Assembly (NCBI GenBank): GCA_964411985.1
Contig: CAYPNF010000011.1
Coordinates: 62,001-126,000 of the forward strand
Direction: 5' to 3'
Origin: CAYPNF01 sp964411985
GTDB taxonomy: Bacteria > Verrucomicrobiota > Verrucomicrobiia > Limisphaerales > J093
Length of the DNA: 64,000 nt
This document shows positions 44,067-52,806 of this stretch, piece by piece. The notes under the pieces are model-generated. The model was given only the letters and a program-made list of their open reading frames with translations. It was not told the DNA's origin and did not search any database. Both the position numbers and the translations under genes were made by a program. Position 1 is the stretch's first letter; every line of letters starts with the position of its first letter.

Positions 44067-44094
44067 TTGCGGAAGGCGGTCTATGGTGTATAGC
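44067..44094 (+). promoter_or_regulatory. possible promoter of the crtP-crtQ-crtO operon
   Basis: TTGCGG (44067-44072) and TATAGC (44089-44094) are 16 bases apart, with the ATG of the TPR gene 12 bases after the -10. The spacing implies a very short leader. The match is moderate and untested. Confidence 0.3.
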
Positions 44095-44105
44095 TTACTA
44101 GTGTC

Positions 44106-44879
44106 ATGCTTCAGAGGATGGTACTGTTGATATGGATCGCCCCGCTCTTGCTGCAGTCAGCTTTCTCGTCGGACCGGCTGACCCTTGCTGGTATTGAGGA
44201 GTTCAACGCTGCCTACCGGGAATGGAATGGTCAGCGTTTCGGGGCGGCCGCGGAGCTATTTCGCCAGGCCATTGCCAGCGATGGCGAATCCTGGACAAAC
44301 TCCTATTGGCTGGGAGTGGCCCAGTTCCATCGCTTGCTCCAGTTGCGCAACGGGCCCCAGGTGCGAACAAATGCTCCCATTGCGGCAGAGGCGATGGATG
44401 CGGCCATCAACGCCTTACAGCGCGCACTGGAGTTAAACGCGAAGCATGGAGAGAGTCATGCCCTGCTCGGGACCTTGTACGGAATGAAGATCGACGGAAA
44501 CCTATTGCGTGCGGTGCGATTTGGCCCTCGGGTTGATAAGCATCGGCGTGCGGCTCTGAAATGGGGTGCCGAAAACCCCCGGGTTCAATACCTGTTGGGT
44601 ACCTGCCAGTTTCACACGGCGAACAAACCCTCGGAGCAGCGCGAGGCACTGGCCTCGTTTCTGGCGGCGGAGAAGCTCTTCGAGTCGGAGGCCAAGCGTA
44701 CGCCCGCACCCTTCGATCCGCGTTGGGGCCATAGCACTTGCTTAACGTTTTTGGGGCGGACCTACGAGCTATTGGGAGAGCGTACTGAGGCAGCGGGGTA
44801 CTACCGCAAGGCGTTGGCCAGCCACCCAGCCGATCACCTCGCCAAGGAGGGGTTGGCCAGGATCAACCAGAATCAATAA
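44106..44879 (+). CDS. periplasmic TPR-like protein in the carotenoid operon
   Basis: A 257-residue protein with a signal peptide (MVLLIWIAPLLLQSAFSS) and helical repeats of TPR type (AAELFRQAIASDGESWTNSY, AINALQRALELNAKHGESHA, AAGYYRKALASHPADHLAKE). It ends 7 bases before crtP, so it is cotranscribed with the carotenoid genes. TPR proteins act as scaffolds; a role in placing the pathway in the envelope is plausible but unproven. No equivalent is part of the staphylococcal crt operon. Confidence 0.75.
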   Translation: MLQRMVLLIWIAPLLLQSAFSSDRLTLAGIEEFNAAYREWNGQRFGAAAELFRQAIASDGESWTNSYWLGVAQFHRLLQLRNGPQVRTNAPIAAEAMDAAINALQRALELNAKHGESHALLGTLYGMKIDGNLLRAVRFGPRVDKHRRAALKWGAENPRVQYLLGTCQFHTANKPSEQREALASFLAAEKLFESEAKRTPAPFDPRWGHSTCLTFLGRTYELLGERTEAAGYYRKALASHPADHLAKEGLARINQNQ

Positions 44880-44886
44880 GCCAAAT

Positions 44887-46368
44887 ATGAGCACGAAGCG
44901 GGTCATTGTCATCGGATCGGGTCTTGGCGGGCTGTCTGCGGCCATTTCTTTGGCCCAGGAAGGCTACGCCGTCACCCTGCACGAGAAGAACGCGAAGATC
45001 GGCGGCAAACTGAACCTGCTCCAGGCGCAAGGCTACACCTTTGATCTCGGGCCATCCATCTTCACTCTGCCGCATATATTTGAGCGTTTGTTCGAGCGTA
45101 GCGGGAAGCGGATGAGTGATTATTTTTCCATTCGAGCCCTGCGTCCGCATTGGCGCAACTTCTTCGAGGACGGCAAAGTCGTTGACCTGTATCCCGAGCC
45201 CGACCGGATGGCGGAGGAAGCCCGGAAGGTGGGGGAAGACCCCGCCAATGTGCAACGGTTTCTCCGGTACTCAGCTGATCTGTATGACCTCGTCAATTCG
45301 GGTTACTTTGAGCAAGGATTGGACACTTCCCGCGATTTTGCCCAGTTCTATGGGCTTTGGAAGTTTCCCAAGTTCGATCTCTTTCGGACGATGCATGGGG
45401 GGGCGAAGCGGTTCCTCAAAACCCGGCACATGCAGGACGTGTTCGACTACTTCATCAAGTACGTCGGCTCGTCCGCATACCATTCGCCCGCATTCATGAA
45501 TTGTCTGCCCACGATTCAGTTCCGTTACGATTTGTGGTACGTGGAGGGTGGACTCTATAACATCGCTCGCGGGCTCCAGAAACTGATGGATGAGCTTGGG
45601 GTGACGGTTCGACTCAACAGCGAAGTCACAGAGGTGCGAACCGAGGGGACCCGTGTCACTGGAATGGTCACGCAGGATGGCACCTTTCACCCAGCTGATA
45701 TTGTTGTATCCAACATGGAGGTGATTCCCGCGTACGAGAGACTCCTCCGGGAAGATGACTCGTTTCTACACTCCCTCGACCGGTTCGAGCCCACGTGCTC
45801 CGGACTCGTGCTCGAATTGGGCTTGGACTGCCAGTATCCACAGCTGGCCCACCACAATTTCTTTTTCTCCGAAAACCAGCGCGAGCATTTCCATACGGTC
45901 TTTCGGAAGCGCCAGCTGCCGCCCGACCCCACCATCTACCTCGTCGCCGCCTCGAAGACCGATCCCACGGTCGCCCCCAAGGGTTGTGATTGTCTCAAGA
46001 TCCTGCCGCATATCCCGTATATCAATGGCGAGCATCCTCTCTCTCGCGAGGACTATCAGGTCTTTAAGGATCGCGTCATCCACAAGCTCGAGAGGATGGG
46101 ACTGAAAGATCTCCGCCAGCATACGGTCTTCGAACACTGCTGGACGCCGCTGGACATCCAGCGTGAATACTACTCCAACAAGGGCTCGATCTACGGCGTG
46201 GTGAGCGATCGATTCAGGAACCTTGCCTTCAAGGCCCCCAAGCAGAGCACCAAGTACCCGAACCTCTTCTTCGTAGGAGGCTCGGTCAATCCGGGCGGTG
46301 GCATGCCGATGGTGGTTCTCTGCGGGCAAAACGTTGCCAAGAAAATTGTGGCTTGGGACCGATGCTGA
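44887..46368 (+). CDS. crtP: 4,4'-diaponeurosporene oxygenase-like CrtP
   Basis: A 493-residue CrtI-superfamily flavoenzyme that resembles staphylococcal CrtP closely over its length, as far as I can recall that sequence: IGSGLGGLSAAISLAQEGY at the FAD site, then YFIKYVGSSAYHSPA, LWYVEGG, SNMEVIPAY, YPQLAHHNFFFSEN, LPHIPYI, and the C-terminal FAD motif FVGGSVNPGGGMPM. CrtP oxidises the terminal methyl group of a C30 carotenoid toward the aldehyde/acid. This supports a C30 rather than C40 pathway. The stop overlaps the crtQ start. Confidence 0.87.
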   Translation: MSTKRVIVIGSGLGGLSAAISLAQEGYAVTLHEKNAKIGGKLNLLQAQGYTFDLGPSIFTLPHIFERLFERSGKRMSDYFSIRALRPHWRNFFEDGKVVDLYPEPDRMAEEARKVGEDPANVQRFLRYSADLYDLVNSGYFEQGLDTSRDFAQFYGLWKFPKFDLFRTMHGGAKRFLKTRHMQDVFDYFIKYVGSSAYHSPAFMNCLPTIQFRYDLWYVEGGLYNIARGLQKLMDELGVTVRLNSEVTEVRTEGTRVTGMVTQDGTFHPADIVVSNMEVIPAYERLLREDDSFLHSLDRFEPTCSGLVLELGLDCQYPQLAHHNFFFSENQREHFHTVFRKRQLPPDPTIYLVAASKTDPTVAPKGCDCLKILPHIPYINGEHPLSREDYQVFKDRVIHKLERMGLKDLRQHTVFEHCWTPLDIQREYYSNKGSIYGVVSDRFRNLAFKAPKQSTKYPNLFFVGGSVNPGGGMPMVVLCGQNVAKKIVAWDRC

Positions 46369-47402
46369 TTCTGCTTATCGTCACCTTGACCCTTTGCGCC
46401 TTGGGGTTTCTCCTGGCGAATCGCCTCCGCGCGTGCGGAGAGTCAGGTTCAGGAGGAGTCTTGGGGACAATCAGCATCATCATTCCCGCTCGGAATGAAG
46501 AGCACAACCTCCCGACTCTTTTGCGTTCCCTTCTCGCTCAAGAAGTCAGACCGCACGAGATCCTTGTGGTGGATGATGGCTCGAGCGACCGTACAGCCGC
46601 GGTGGCTCGGCAGCTCGGCGCGACGGTGATTGTCTCCCGACCGCTCCCCGAGGGATGGCGGGGAAAGCCCTGGGCCTGTCACCAGGGTGCCCAGGCTGCA
46701 ACCGGCGAGTGGTTGTTATTCCTGGATGCCGATACGTGGTTCGAACCAGGGGGTTTGGCCCGCGCCCTATCCAAGTACGAGCGCGGAGCCTTTTCCGTGG
46801 GTCCTTATCACGTCACCCGGAGGCCTTATGAGAGCCTCTCGTTGTTCTTCAACCTTTGCATGGTCGTTGGCACCGTACCGGGCAGCCTTTTCGGGCAGAT
46901 GCTGCTTGTGGACCGGGAGAGTTATGAGCGCGTGGGCGGCCACGAAGCGGTGAAGGATCGGGTGCTGGAGAACGTCCACCTTGCCGGCCATTGTCACGCC
47001 GCGGGGATTCCCGTCCAGAGCTCTCCCGGGCGGGCTATTCTTTCCTTTCGGATGTATCCAAACGGGCTGGGCGACCTGATCGAAGGTTGGACCAAGGGGT
47101 TTGCGTCGGGGGCGGGGCAGACCCCCCGTGGTACGTTGATCCTGACAATTGCATGGATGACCGGGCTGATGCTCGCCCCATTGGGCTGGCTAGTGACAGG
47201 CGATTGGGTGCGCTGGGGCGGGATCTACTTCCTGTGTGTTGCCCAAGTCAGTTGGTTTTCCCGAAAGGTCGGAGCGTTCCATTGGCTGGCAGGTTGGTTT
47301 TACCCCTTGCCACTGCTCTTCTTCTTCGCTTTGTTTGCGCGCGCAGCCATGCGATCGGGGAAGGTCGTCCGCTGGAAAGGACGCGAGATCCATGCTGATT
47401 GA
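46362..47402 (+). CDS. crtQ: CrtQ-like diaponeurosporenoate glycosyltransferase
   Basis: A 346-residue family 2 glycosyltransferase with an N-terminal helix (LILLIVTLTLCALGFLL). The GT2 core is clear: SIIIPARNEEHNLPTLLRSL, ILVVDDGSSDRTAAVARQLG, LFLDADTWFEPGG (DxD), FRMYPNGLGDLIEGWTKGFA, and C-terminal membrane helices ending GKVVRWKGREI. In the staphyloxanthin route CrtQ attaches glucose to the carotenoid acid. The ATG at 46362 lies inside the crtP stop region, and crtO starts inside its own 3' end. Confidence 0.87.
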   Translation: MLILLIVTLTLCALGFLLANRLRACGESGSGGVLGTISIIIPARNEEHNLPTLLRSLLAQEVRPHEILVVDDGSSDRTAAVARQLGATVIVSRPLPEGWRGKPWACHQGAQAATGEWLLFLDADTWFEPGGLARALSKYERGAFSVGPYHVTRRPYESLSLFFNLCMVVGTVPGSLFGQMLLVDRESYERVGGHEAVKDRVLENVHLAGHCHAAGIPVQSSPGRAILSFRMYPNGLGDLIEGWTKGFASGAGQTPRGTLILTIAWMTGLMLAPLGWLVTGDWVRWGGIYFLCVAQVSWFSRKVGAFHWLAGWFYPLPLLFFFALFARAAMRSGKVVRWKGREIHAD

Positions 47403-47868
47403 ACTCCCCATTTTGTGGGTCATCGTCCTGAACGTGGCCGGGTGGCCGGTGATCCAATTCGGCCTGGCTTGGGCTTTTACCCGGGCGCCAGCAAATTGGT
47501 TCAACCCGCCTCGGTCCTTCTCTTGGGAGTCGCGCGGGAGGGTCTACGAACGCCGTCTCGGCATCAAGCGTTGGAAGGATCGACTTCCCGATGCGGCAAG
47601 CTGGTTTGGTCTTGGCTTCGGCAAGGCAAACTTGGCCAGCAACACGCCTGAATATCTCCGCCGATTCATTCGCGAGACTTGGCGCGGCGAACTCTGCCAC
47701 TGGGCCGCCCTTGGCTGTACTCCCATCTTCTTCCTCTGGAATCCAGTGTGGGCGGACCTGGTCATGCTCAGCTACGCCCTCGGCATGAATCTACCTTGCA
47801 TTCTTGCCCAGCGCTACAACCGGATCCGCTTCGAGCGACTGTTGGCCCGGATCGGGTGTGAATTGTGA
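47392..47868 (+). CDS. crtO: CrtO-like glycosyl-carotenoid acyltransferase
   Basis: A 158-residue membrane protein of the glycosyl-4,4'-diaponeurosporenoate acyltransferase family. Family-typical segments are YERRLGIKRWKDRLPDA, RFIRETWRGELCHW, FFLWNPVWADLVMLSYALG and NLPCILAQRYNRIRFERLL. In staphyloxanthin synthesis CrtO adds the fatty acyl chain to the glucose. The ATG at 47392 overlaps the end of crtQ. It completes the late part of the pathway; no CrtM-like synthase is in the window. Confidence 0.87.
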   Translation: MLIELPILWVIVLNVAGWPVIQFGLAWAFTRAPANWFNPPRSFSWESRGRVYERRLGIKRWKDRLPDAASWFGLGFGKANLASNTPEYLRRFIRETWRGELCHWAALGCTPIFFLWNPVWADLVMLSYALGMNLPCILAQRYNRIRFERLLARIGCEL

Positions 47869-48024
47869 TACCGCAACCGCAAGTGATGCGACAGGATGAC
47901 TTGCTCATGACGCTGGCCAGCGCGAAACCGAGCGATCGCAGACCTGGAATGGCGAAGACTTCGTCTCTTTCCTGCCAGTTTCCGAATGGACTTTCCCCAT
48001 GATTCGAAGCAACATTCGTTTGCG

Positions 48025-48930
48025 ATGGATTGGCTCAATTATCATCATCTACGCTATTTTTGGGCGGTCGCCAAGGAGGGCAGCCTGTCCCGTGCGGCGG
48101 CAAAACTGCACGTCTCGCAACCTTCCATTTCCGAACAGATCCGCGAACTCGAAGACGCGCTGGGGGAGAAGCTCTTCCGGCGCGAGGGGCGCAAGAACGT
48201 ATTGACCGATGCCGGGCGGGTGGCGTTCGGTTTTGCGGAGGAGATCTTTGCGCTGGGCCGGGAGTTGGTCAATACCATCAAGCGACAGCCGGGCGCGCGC
48301 GCCATGCGCCTGCACGTGGGGGTGGTGGATTCCTTTCCTAAGCTGGTGACGAACGAAATCCTCAAGCCCGTCTTCTCCATGCCTGAGACCGTCCATGTGA
48401 TCTGTCGGGAGGGAAAGATGGAGGATCTGCTCGCCCAGTTGACCGCACATCGGCTCGATATCGTGCTCGGGGATGAACCAGCCTCGAGCAGCACGAGTTT
48501 CAACGTCTTCATGCACCCGCTGGGGGAGACCGGTACCACTTTCTGCGCTGAAAAGAAACTGGCAGCAAGACTGCGGCGCGGTTTTCCGCGATCGCTGCAC
48601 GGTGCGCCAGCCCTGCTGCCGTCCGAGAACACGCCGTTTCGCCGCGCTCTGGAAGGCTGGTTTCGGGAGCAGCAGATGCAGCCACGCGTCGTGGCAGAGT
48701 TTGAGGACCTCGCACTCATGAAAGTGGTGGCGTCAGAAGGCAGGGGCTTCATTGCCGTGCCCACGGTGGCGGAGACGGACGCGGTGAAGAACTACGGCTT
48801 TCACACGATCGGCCGGGCTGAGGACTGTAGGATGCGTTTCCACGCCGTTACCGCCGAACGCCGTATCGTCCACCCAGCCGTTGTGCTGATCACCAACCAA
48901 GCGCAAACGATTTTGAAGCCCGCCCCATGA
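48025..48930 (+). CDS. LysR family regulator, NhaR-like
   Basis: A 301-residue regulator whose start MDWLNYHHLRYFWAVAKEGS matches the NhaR subgroup (H-L-x-Y-F-W), with the helix-turn-helix at AAAKLHVSQPSISEQIRELE. A substrate-binding-like domain follows. An in-frame ATG at 47986 would add 13 residues with no family match. NhaR senses sodium in some bacteria, but the name covers diverse LysR proteins. Its stop overlaps the start of the esterase gene, suggesting cotranscription. Confidence 0.88.
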   Translation: MDWLNYHHLRYFWAVAKEGSLSRAAAKLHVSQPSISEQIRELEDALGEKLFRREGRKNVLTDAGRVAFGFAEEIFALGRELVNTIKRQPGARAMRLHVGVVDSFPKLVTNEILKPVFSMPETVHVICREGKMEDLLAQLTAHRLDIVLGDEPASSSTSFNVFMHPLGETGTTFCAEKKLAARLRRGFPRSLHGAPALLPSENTPFRRALEGWFREQQMQPRVVAEFEDLALMKVVASEGRGFIAVPTVAETDAVKNYGFHTIGRAEDCRMRFHAVTAERRIVHPAVVLITNQAQTILKPAP

Positions 48931-49880
48931 CAACTCCCTGTCTGCATTCCACTCGGTTCACGACCCTTCACCGGATGGGTACCATCCCCCAAGCTACCCT
49001 CTGGCTCCTGTATGTCCTCGTTGCGAAAGTCTGCCTGTCAGCCGTTTTGGCACAAGACCGTCCGTTTGTCCGAACCGAAGATGTTATTTACGGGCGTGTA
49101 TTTGGCACTGCCCTGACGTTGGACGTTTTCCAGCCTGAGCAACCCAACGGCGTTGGAGTGATCTACGTGGTGAGTGGCGGCTGGTTTTCGGCTCACGAGT
49201 TCATCAATGCTAAGGTCGTCCAGCCGATCCTCAACCGCGGGTACACCGTGTTTGCCGTGGTCCATGGATCTAACCCGCGTTTTCACATCCCCGAGATTTT
49301 CGAGCAGATGGAACGTTCCGTCCGGTACATCCGCTTTCACGCTGCTAAGTACGGCATTGATCCCGGGCGCATCGGCGTGGCCGGTGGCAGTGCCGGAGGG
49401 CATCTCTCCCTCCTTCTTGGCACCCGGGGAGGTCCGGGCAAATCGGATGCCAAGGACCCCGTAGACCGCGAGAGCAGTGCGGTGCAGGCGGTGGCGTGTT
49501 TCTTCCCACCGACCGATTTTCTGAACTACGGCCAACCTGGCGAAAGCGCCATCGGCGAGGGGATCCTGAAGGACTTTCGCAGCGCCTTTGGCGACGTGCC
49601 GACCGAGCCCGAGGCAAAGCGCCGGTTTGGGGAGAGCATTTCCCCGGTCTATCACGTCCGGTCGGGTGTGCCTCCCATGTTTCTCATCCACGGCGACGCC
49701 GACAAACTGGTCCCGATCCAACAGGCGCGGGTCTTTCTCGAGAAGGTCAAGTCGGTCGGAGGTAAGGGGCAACTTGATACGCGGGTTGGCGCATTGCACG
49801 GCTGGACCAACTGGGAAGCCGACACGGCTCTCTTTGCGGATTGGTTTGACCAATACCTGAAACCTGTCCCGAAGCCCTGA
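48927..49880 (+). CDS. secreted alpha/beta-hydrolase (esterase/lipase family)
   Basis: A 317-residue secreted hydrolase. The nucleophile elbow is GVAGGSAGGHLSLLLG (G-G-S-A-G-G). The acid residue is likely in HGDADKLVPIQQA and the base histidine in ALHGWTNWE, the normal triad order. The oxyanion region YVVSGGWFSAHEF follows the first strand. An N-terminal signal segment is present (LWLLYVLVAKVCLSAVLAQ); the ATG at 48975 could be an alternative start. Substrates may be acetylated or otherwise esterified glycans, given the glycosidases next door, but this is inference. Confidence 0.82.
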   Translation: MTTPCLHSTRFTTLHRMGTIPQATLWLLYVLVAKVCLSAVLAQDRPFVRTEDVIYGRVFGTALTLDVFQPEQPNGVGVIYVVSGGWFSAHEFINAKVVQPILNRGYTVFAVVHGSNPRFHIPEIFEQMERSVRYIRFHAAKYGIDPGRIGVAGGSAGGHLSLLLGTRGGPGKSDAKDPVDRESSAVQAVACFFPPTDFLNYGQPGESAIGEGILKDFRSAFGDVPTEPEAKRRFGESISPVYHVRSGVPPMFLIHGDADKLVPIQQARVFLEKVKSVGGKGQLDTRVGALHGWTNWEADTALFADWFDQYLKPVPKP

Positions 49881-49885
49881 GTCGC

Positions 49886-51469
49886 CTACTTTCCTCGAGT
49901 GGGTTTGCGAAGGTCGAAGCCCTCCGGCCGCTCGTAGGCGGGTTTCTTGAACACCAGGGTGTCAAATCCCAGAAATACCCCCTTGGATTTCTCTGACTTT
50001 CCCCGGCACTCAAAGCGTAAAATGTGGTCGCCTTTTGCCAGTTTGTGGCGACCGAACGTCTGGGGAAACACCACGTGGGAGGGACCGTAGAAGTCAACCT
50101 CCGCCACTGGTTGGCCGTCGAGACTGACCCGGTAGATTCCAAAATCCCAACAGCGCACGAATTTGGCTATCAGCTCCCCGTCAATGTCCTCTTGGGTCTG
50201 AAACGGCAGTTCCACCCAGCCTTGCGGGTTTTCCGAGACGAAAAGGAACTGCTTGCCATCGGTAACAGGTGCAAACAAGCCCTGTTCCTCGACCCGATGA
50301 CCTGAGTGGCGGGCGGTAGGTACAGCCTGGTACCCGACGATGAGAGGGATTTCCTGGAAGGGCAGTCGATCCGGCCCGGAAGGGAGTGTCGCCCAGGGGG
50401 CGTGAGGTTCGACCTGGTACCAAAACGCGACGGACGCCATCAAGTCGTCTCTCTCCACAAAGCCGCTGCCGGTGCCGTCCGGAAAAGACTGAGAGCCCTT
50501 GTGCTCCAGTTCGAGCCGGAGCGACTTCTTGAATGGCACTGGATCGGCAATGTGCCAGCGGTACGCTGTGGCTCGCCCTCCGGGGTCAAACCCTTCCCAG
50601 TGGGGCGTGCCATAATAGGCGCCGCTTTGCTCCCTGAACCCCCAGGCGTCACAAAAGTAGTCTTCTGTCCCAGTTCCCCGCAGGCTGGGCTCGCGTTCGC
50701 CATCAATGAAGAAGAAGTCGTCGCCCTCCCCGTACCAGCCGCTGGACATCTGAAAGACGCTTTGCACGGTGCCCACATAGTGACCACGGCCTTGGATCGA
50801 CGCGACGAGGTAGTTTTGGCCCATGACGCAGGGAAATTCCTGTCGGTACATCGCATGGAAATAGGCGACCTGGCCCCGAATCGAAGCACGCTTCTGCCAG
50901 TCGACGTAGTAGTAGAAGTTGTCACATCGCCGCAGGCTGTCGTTGGAAACAGTCAACCGCGCAGATTTGCGGAAAGGCATCGGCCAATAGCAGTTCCGGG
51001 CACCGCCGTCGGCCGATACCCGGACTGGCAGGGAGTTCACCGGTTTGTTGACACCATTCCCCACCGCGAAGAAATCTCCCAAAGGGCACTCCACGCTGGG
51101 GTGCTTTTCGCCATCCCAGTAGATGCGCAGCGTCATCTGGCGTGAACCAAAGGAGTCACGATGTGCCATGGTACACCAGAGGTGGGTGATCATGCCTGGA
51201 CCTTTCAATTCCGCCAGGGTCAGAGTCTGGCCAGGTTCCACCGGACGGGCGTCGGCATTGCCGTTCCGCCAGTCAGGATCGCTCGACGAGACACGCTTGG
51301 CCTCGAAATCCTTGAGTGTCTCCAGTCCCGCTAGCGGATTGCCCGATTCCTGCTGGGCCAGGGCCATCAGGGCCGATCCAAGAGACAGACTGCGGAGGAG
51401 TGTCTTGAGGGCAAGGAAACCAGGGGCTCTGCACCACGAGGCAAAAAGGAAGCTGTCAGTGGAATTCAT
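49886..51469 (-). CDS. secreted DUF2961 (GH172-type) glycosidase
   Basis: A 527-residue protein with an N-terminal signal-like segment (TLLRSLSLGSALMALA). The DUF2961 core is recognisable: LKGPGMITHLWCTMAHRD, LRIYWDGEKHPSVECPLGDF, GNGVNKPVNSLPV, FHAMYRQEFP, FFFIDGEREPSLRGTGTEDY and the histidine in TAYRWHIADPVPF. DUF2961 is the basis of GH172, whose members act on fructofuranose or arabinofuranose linkages. It is convergent with the esterase. The substrate here is not readable. Confidence 0.87.
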   Translation of the reverse strand: MNSTDSFLFASWCRAPGFLALKTLLRSLSLGSALMALAQQESGNPLAGLETLKDFEAKRVSSSDPDWRNGNADARPVEPGQTLTLAELKGPGMITHLWCTMAHRDSFGSRQMTLRIYWDGEKHPSVECPLGDFFAVGNGVNKPVNSLPVRVSADGGARNCYWPMPFRKSARLTVSNDSLRRCDNFYYYVDWQKRASIRGQVAYFHAMYRQEFPCVMGQNYLVASIQGRGHYVGTVQSVFQMSSGWYGEGDDFFFIDGEREPSLRGTGTEDYFCDAWGFREQSGAYYGTPHWEGFDPGGRATAYRWHIADPVPFKKSLRLELEHKGSQSFPDGTGSGFVERDDLMASVAFWYQVEPHAPWATLPSGPDRLPFQEIPLIVGYQAVPTARHSGHRVEEQGLFAPVTDGKQFLFVSENPQGWVELPFQTQEDIDGELIAKFVRCWDFGIYRVSLDGQPVAEVDFYGPSHVVFPQTFGRHKLAKGDHILRFECRGKSEKSKGVFLGFDTLVFKKPAYERPEGFDLRKPTRGK

Positions 51470-51584
51470 GGTCAGAGGTTAAACACGGACGCCCACGTAT
51501 CAAGCCGCAAAGGAAGGGTGTTCCGATCCCTTTTCCCATGCCTGGGGTTGACCTGTCCACCGGCCGGGGGTAGGAGATGGGGGC

Positions 51585-52664
51585 ATGTCTACTCGCAAAC
51601 CCACGCGCCCACGCTCTCCCAAGGTCTTCCCCCTCTTCCTCGCCTCCTTGGTTTGCCTCGGCTGCCAAATGGTTCGGGCTGCCGATGCTTTCGTTTATGT
51701 CTGTCGGGATGCCGGAGCCGGAGGTTACCAAGCCTTTCCCGATGTTGCCCGGTTGAAGGACGGCCGGTTGATGGTGGTCTTCTACGCTGGGTATACCCAC
51801 GTCTCGCTTCCCTCCGCGGAGTGGCCGAGGGGAGGTCGCATCGCTTTGTGCTTGTCTAGCGACGAAGGCGCAAGTTGGAGCCCACCACAGACCCTGTATG
51901 ATGGTCCCGAGGACGACCGCGATCCCTCGATCGTTCAGTTGCGCGACGGGAGGTTGCTGTGTAACTACTTCTCCTTGCGGCGAAAAGGCGCAGCCGACGA
52001 ATACGAGGGGCTGGGTTCCTGGGTGGTGATTTCGTCCGATCTAGGCCGGACTTGGTCCGGCCCGCAATGCCTGGCCAAGGATTACTACTGCAGTTCGCCC
52101 ATTCGCCAACTGTCACGCAAGCGCCTCATCCTAGGGTTGTATCGGGAGACGGGAAGTACCGCGGCGGGAGCTGTTGTTTTGAGTCAGGATGGTGGAAAGA
52201 CCTGGGGGAGACCGGTGGACATTGATAATGGCGGGGAGCGTCTCGATGCGGAAACCGACGTGATCTCATTGAAGGACGGGCGTCTGATGGCCATCCAAAG
52301 GGCACCCTCCAAATCAATGGGAGTTTCCTATTCACCCGACCAGGGTAGATCATGGACGGTTTCCAGGGCGATCGGTTTTCCAGGGCATTCTCCTTACCTG
52401 CTCCGTGCTCGTGGGGATATCCTGCTCCTGGCCCATCGACTTCCTCAGACCTCTCTGCACTACAGCCGCGATGAGGGACGGAGCTGGCTCGGGCCAATTC
52501 AAGTCGATGATTTCATTGGTGCCTATCCCTCGATGGTCAATCTCAAAGACGGGTCGGTGCTAGTCGTCTACTACGAAGAAGGAAATCGATCCAGCATTCG
52601 AGCAAGGCGCTTCCGAGCAGGGCCAGCCGGGATTCAGTGGCTGCCTTGCGGTCCACCGATTTAG
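51585..52664 (+). CDS. secreted sialidase-like BNR/Asp-box beta-propeller protein
   Basis: A 359-residue secreted protein (signal peptide SLVCLGCQMVRA). Five Asp-box motifs S-x-D-x-G-x-x-W are visible: SSDEGASW, SSDLGRTW, SQDGGKTW, SPDQGRSW and SRDEGRSW. Each is followed by a strand, as in six-bladed sialidase propellers. A conserved arginine-rich active site is not obvious, so the name sialidase is a fold statement. It lies between a GH172 gene and the giant surface protein, a local cluster of secreted carbohydrate-active genes. Confidence 0.82.
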   Translation: MSTRKPTRPRSPKVFPLFLASLVCLGCQMVRAADAFVYVCRDAGAGGYQAFPDVARLKDGRLMVVFYAGYTHVSLPSAEWPRGGRIALCLSSDEGASWSPPQTLYDGPEDDRDPSIVQLRDGRLLCNYFSLRRKGAADEYEGLGSWVVISSDLGRTWSGPQCLAKDYYCSSPIRQLSRKRLILGLYRETGSTAAGAVVLSQDGGKTWGRPVDIDNGGERLDAETDVISLKDGRLMAIQRAPSKSMGVSYSPDQGRSWTVSRAIGFPGHSPYLLRARGDILLLAHRLPQTSLHYSRDEGRSWLGPIQVDDFIGAYPSMVNLKDGSVLVVYYEEGNRSSIRARRFRAGPAGIQWLPCGPPI

Positions 52665-52806
52665 GCTTGTACGGGAAGGACTTGAACGCTCCAATGCCGT
52701 CTGATGACCCCGGTAGTCGCGCGGCGCACGCTTTCTCGTTTCGTCTGTGCACTGGCATCGCAGTTGCTTATTGTGGGTCAGTAGAAACCAGTACGCACTG
52801 TTCGCA

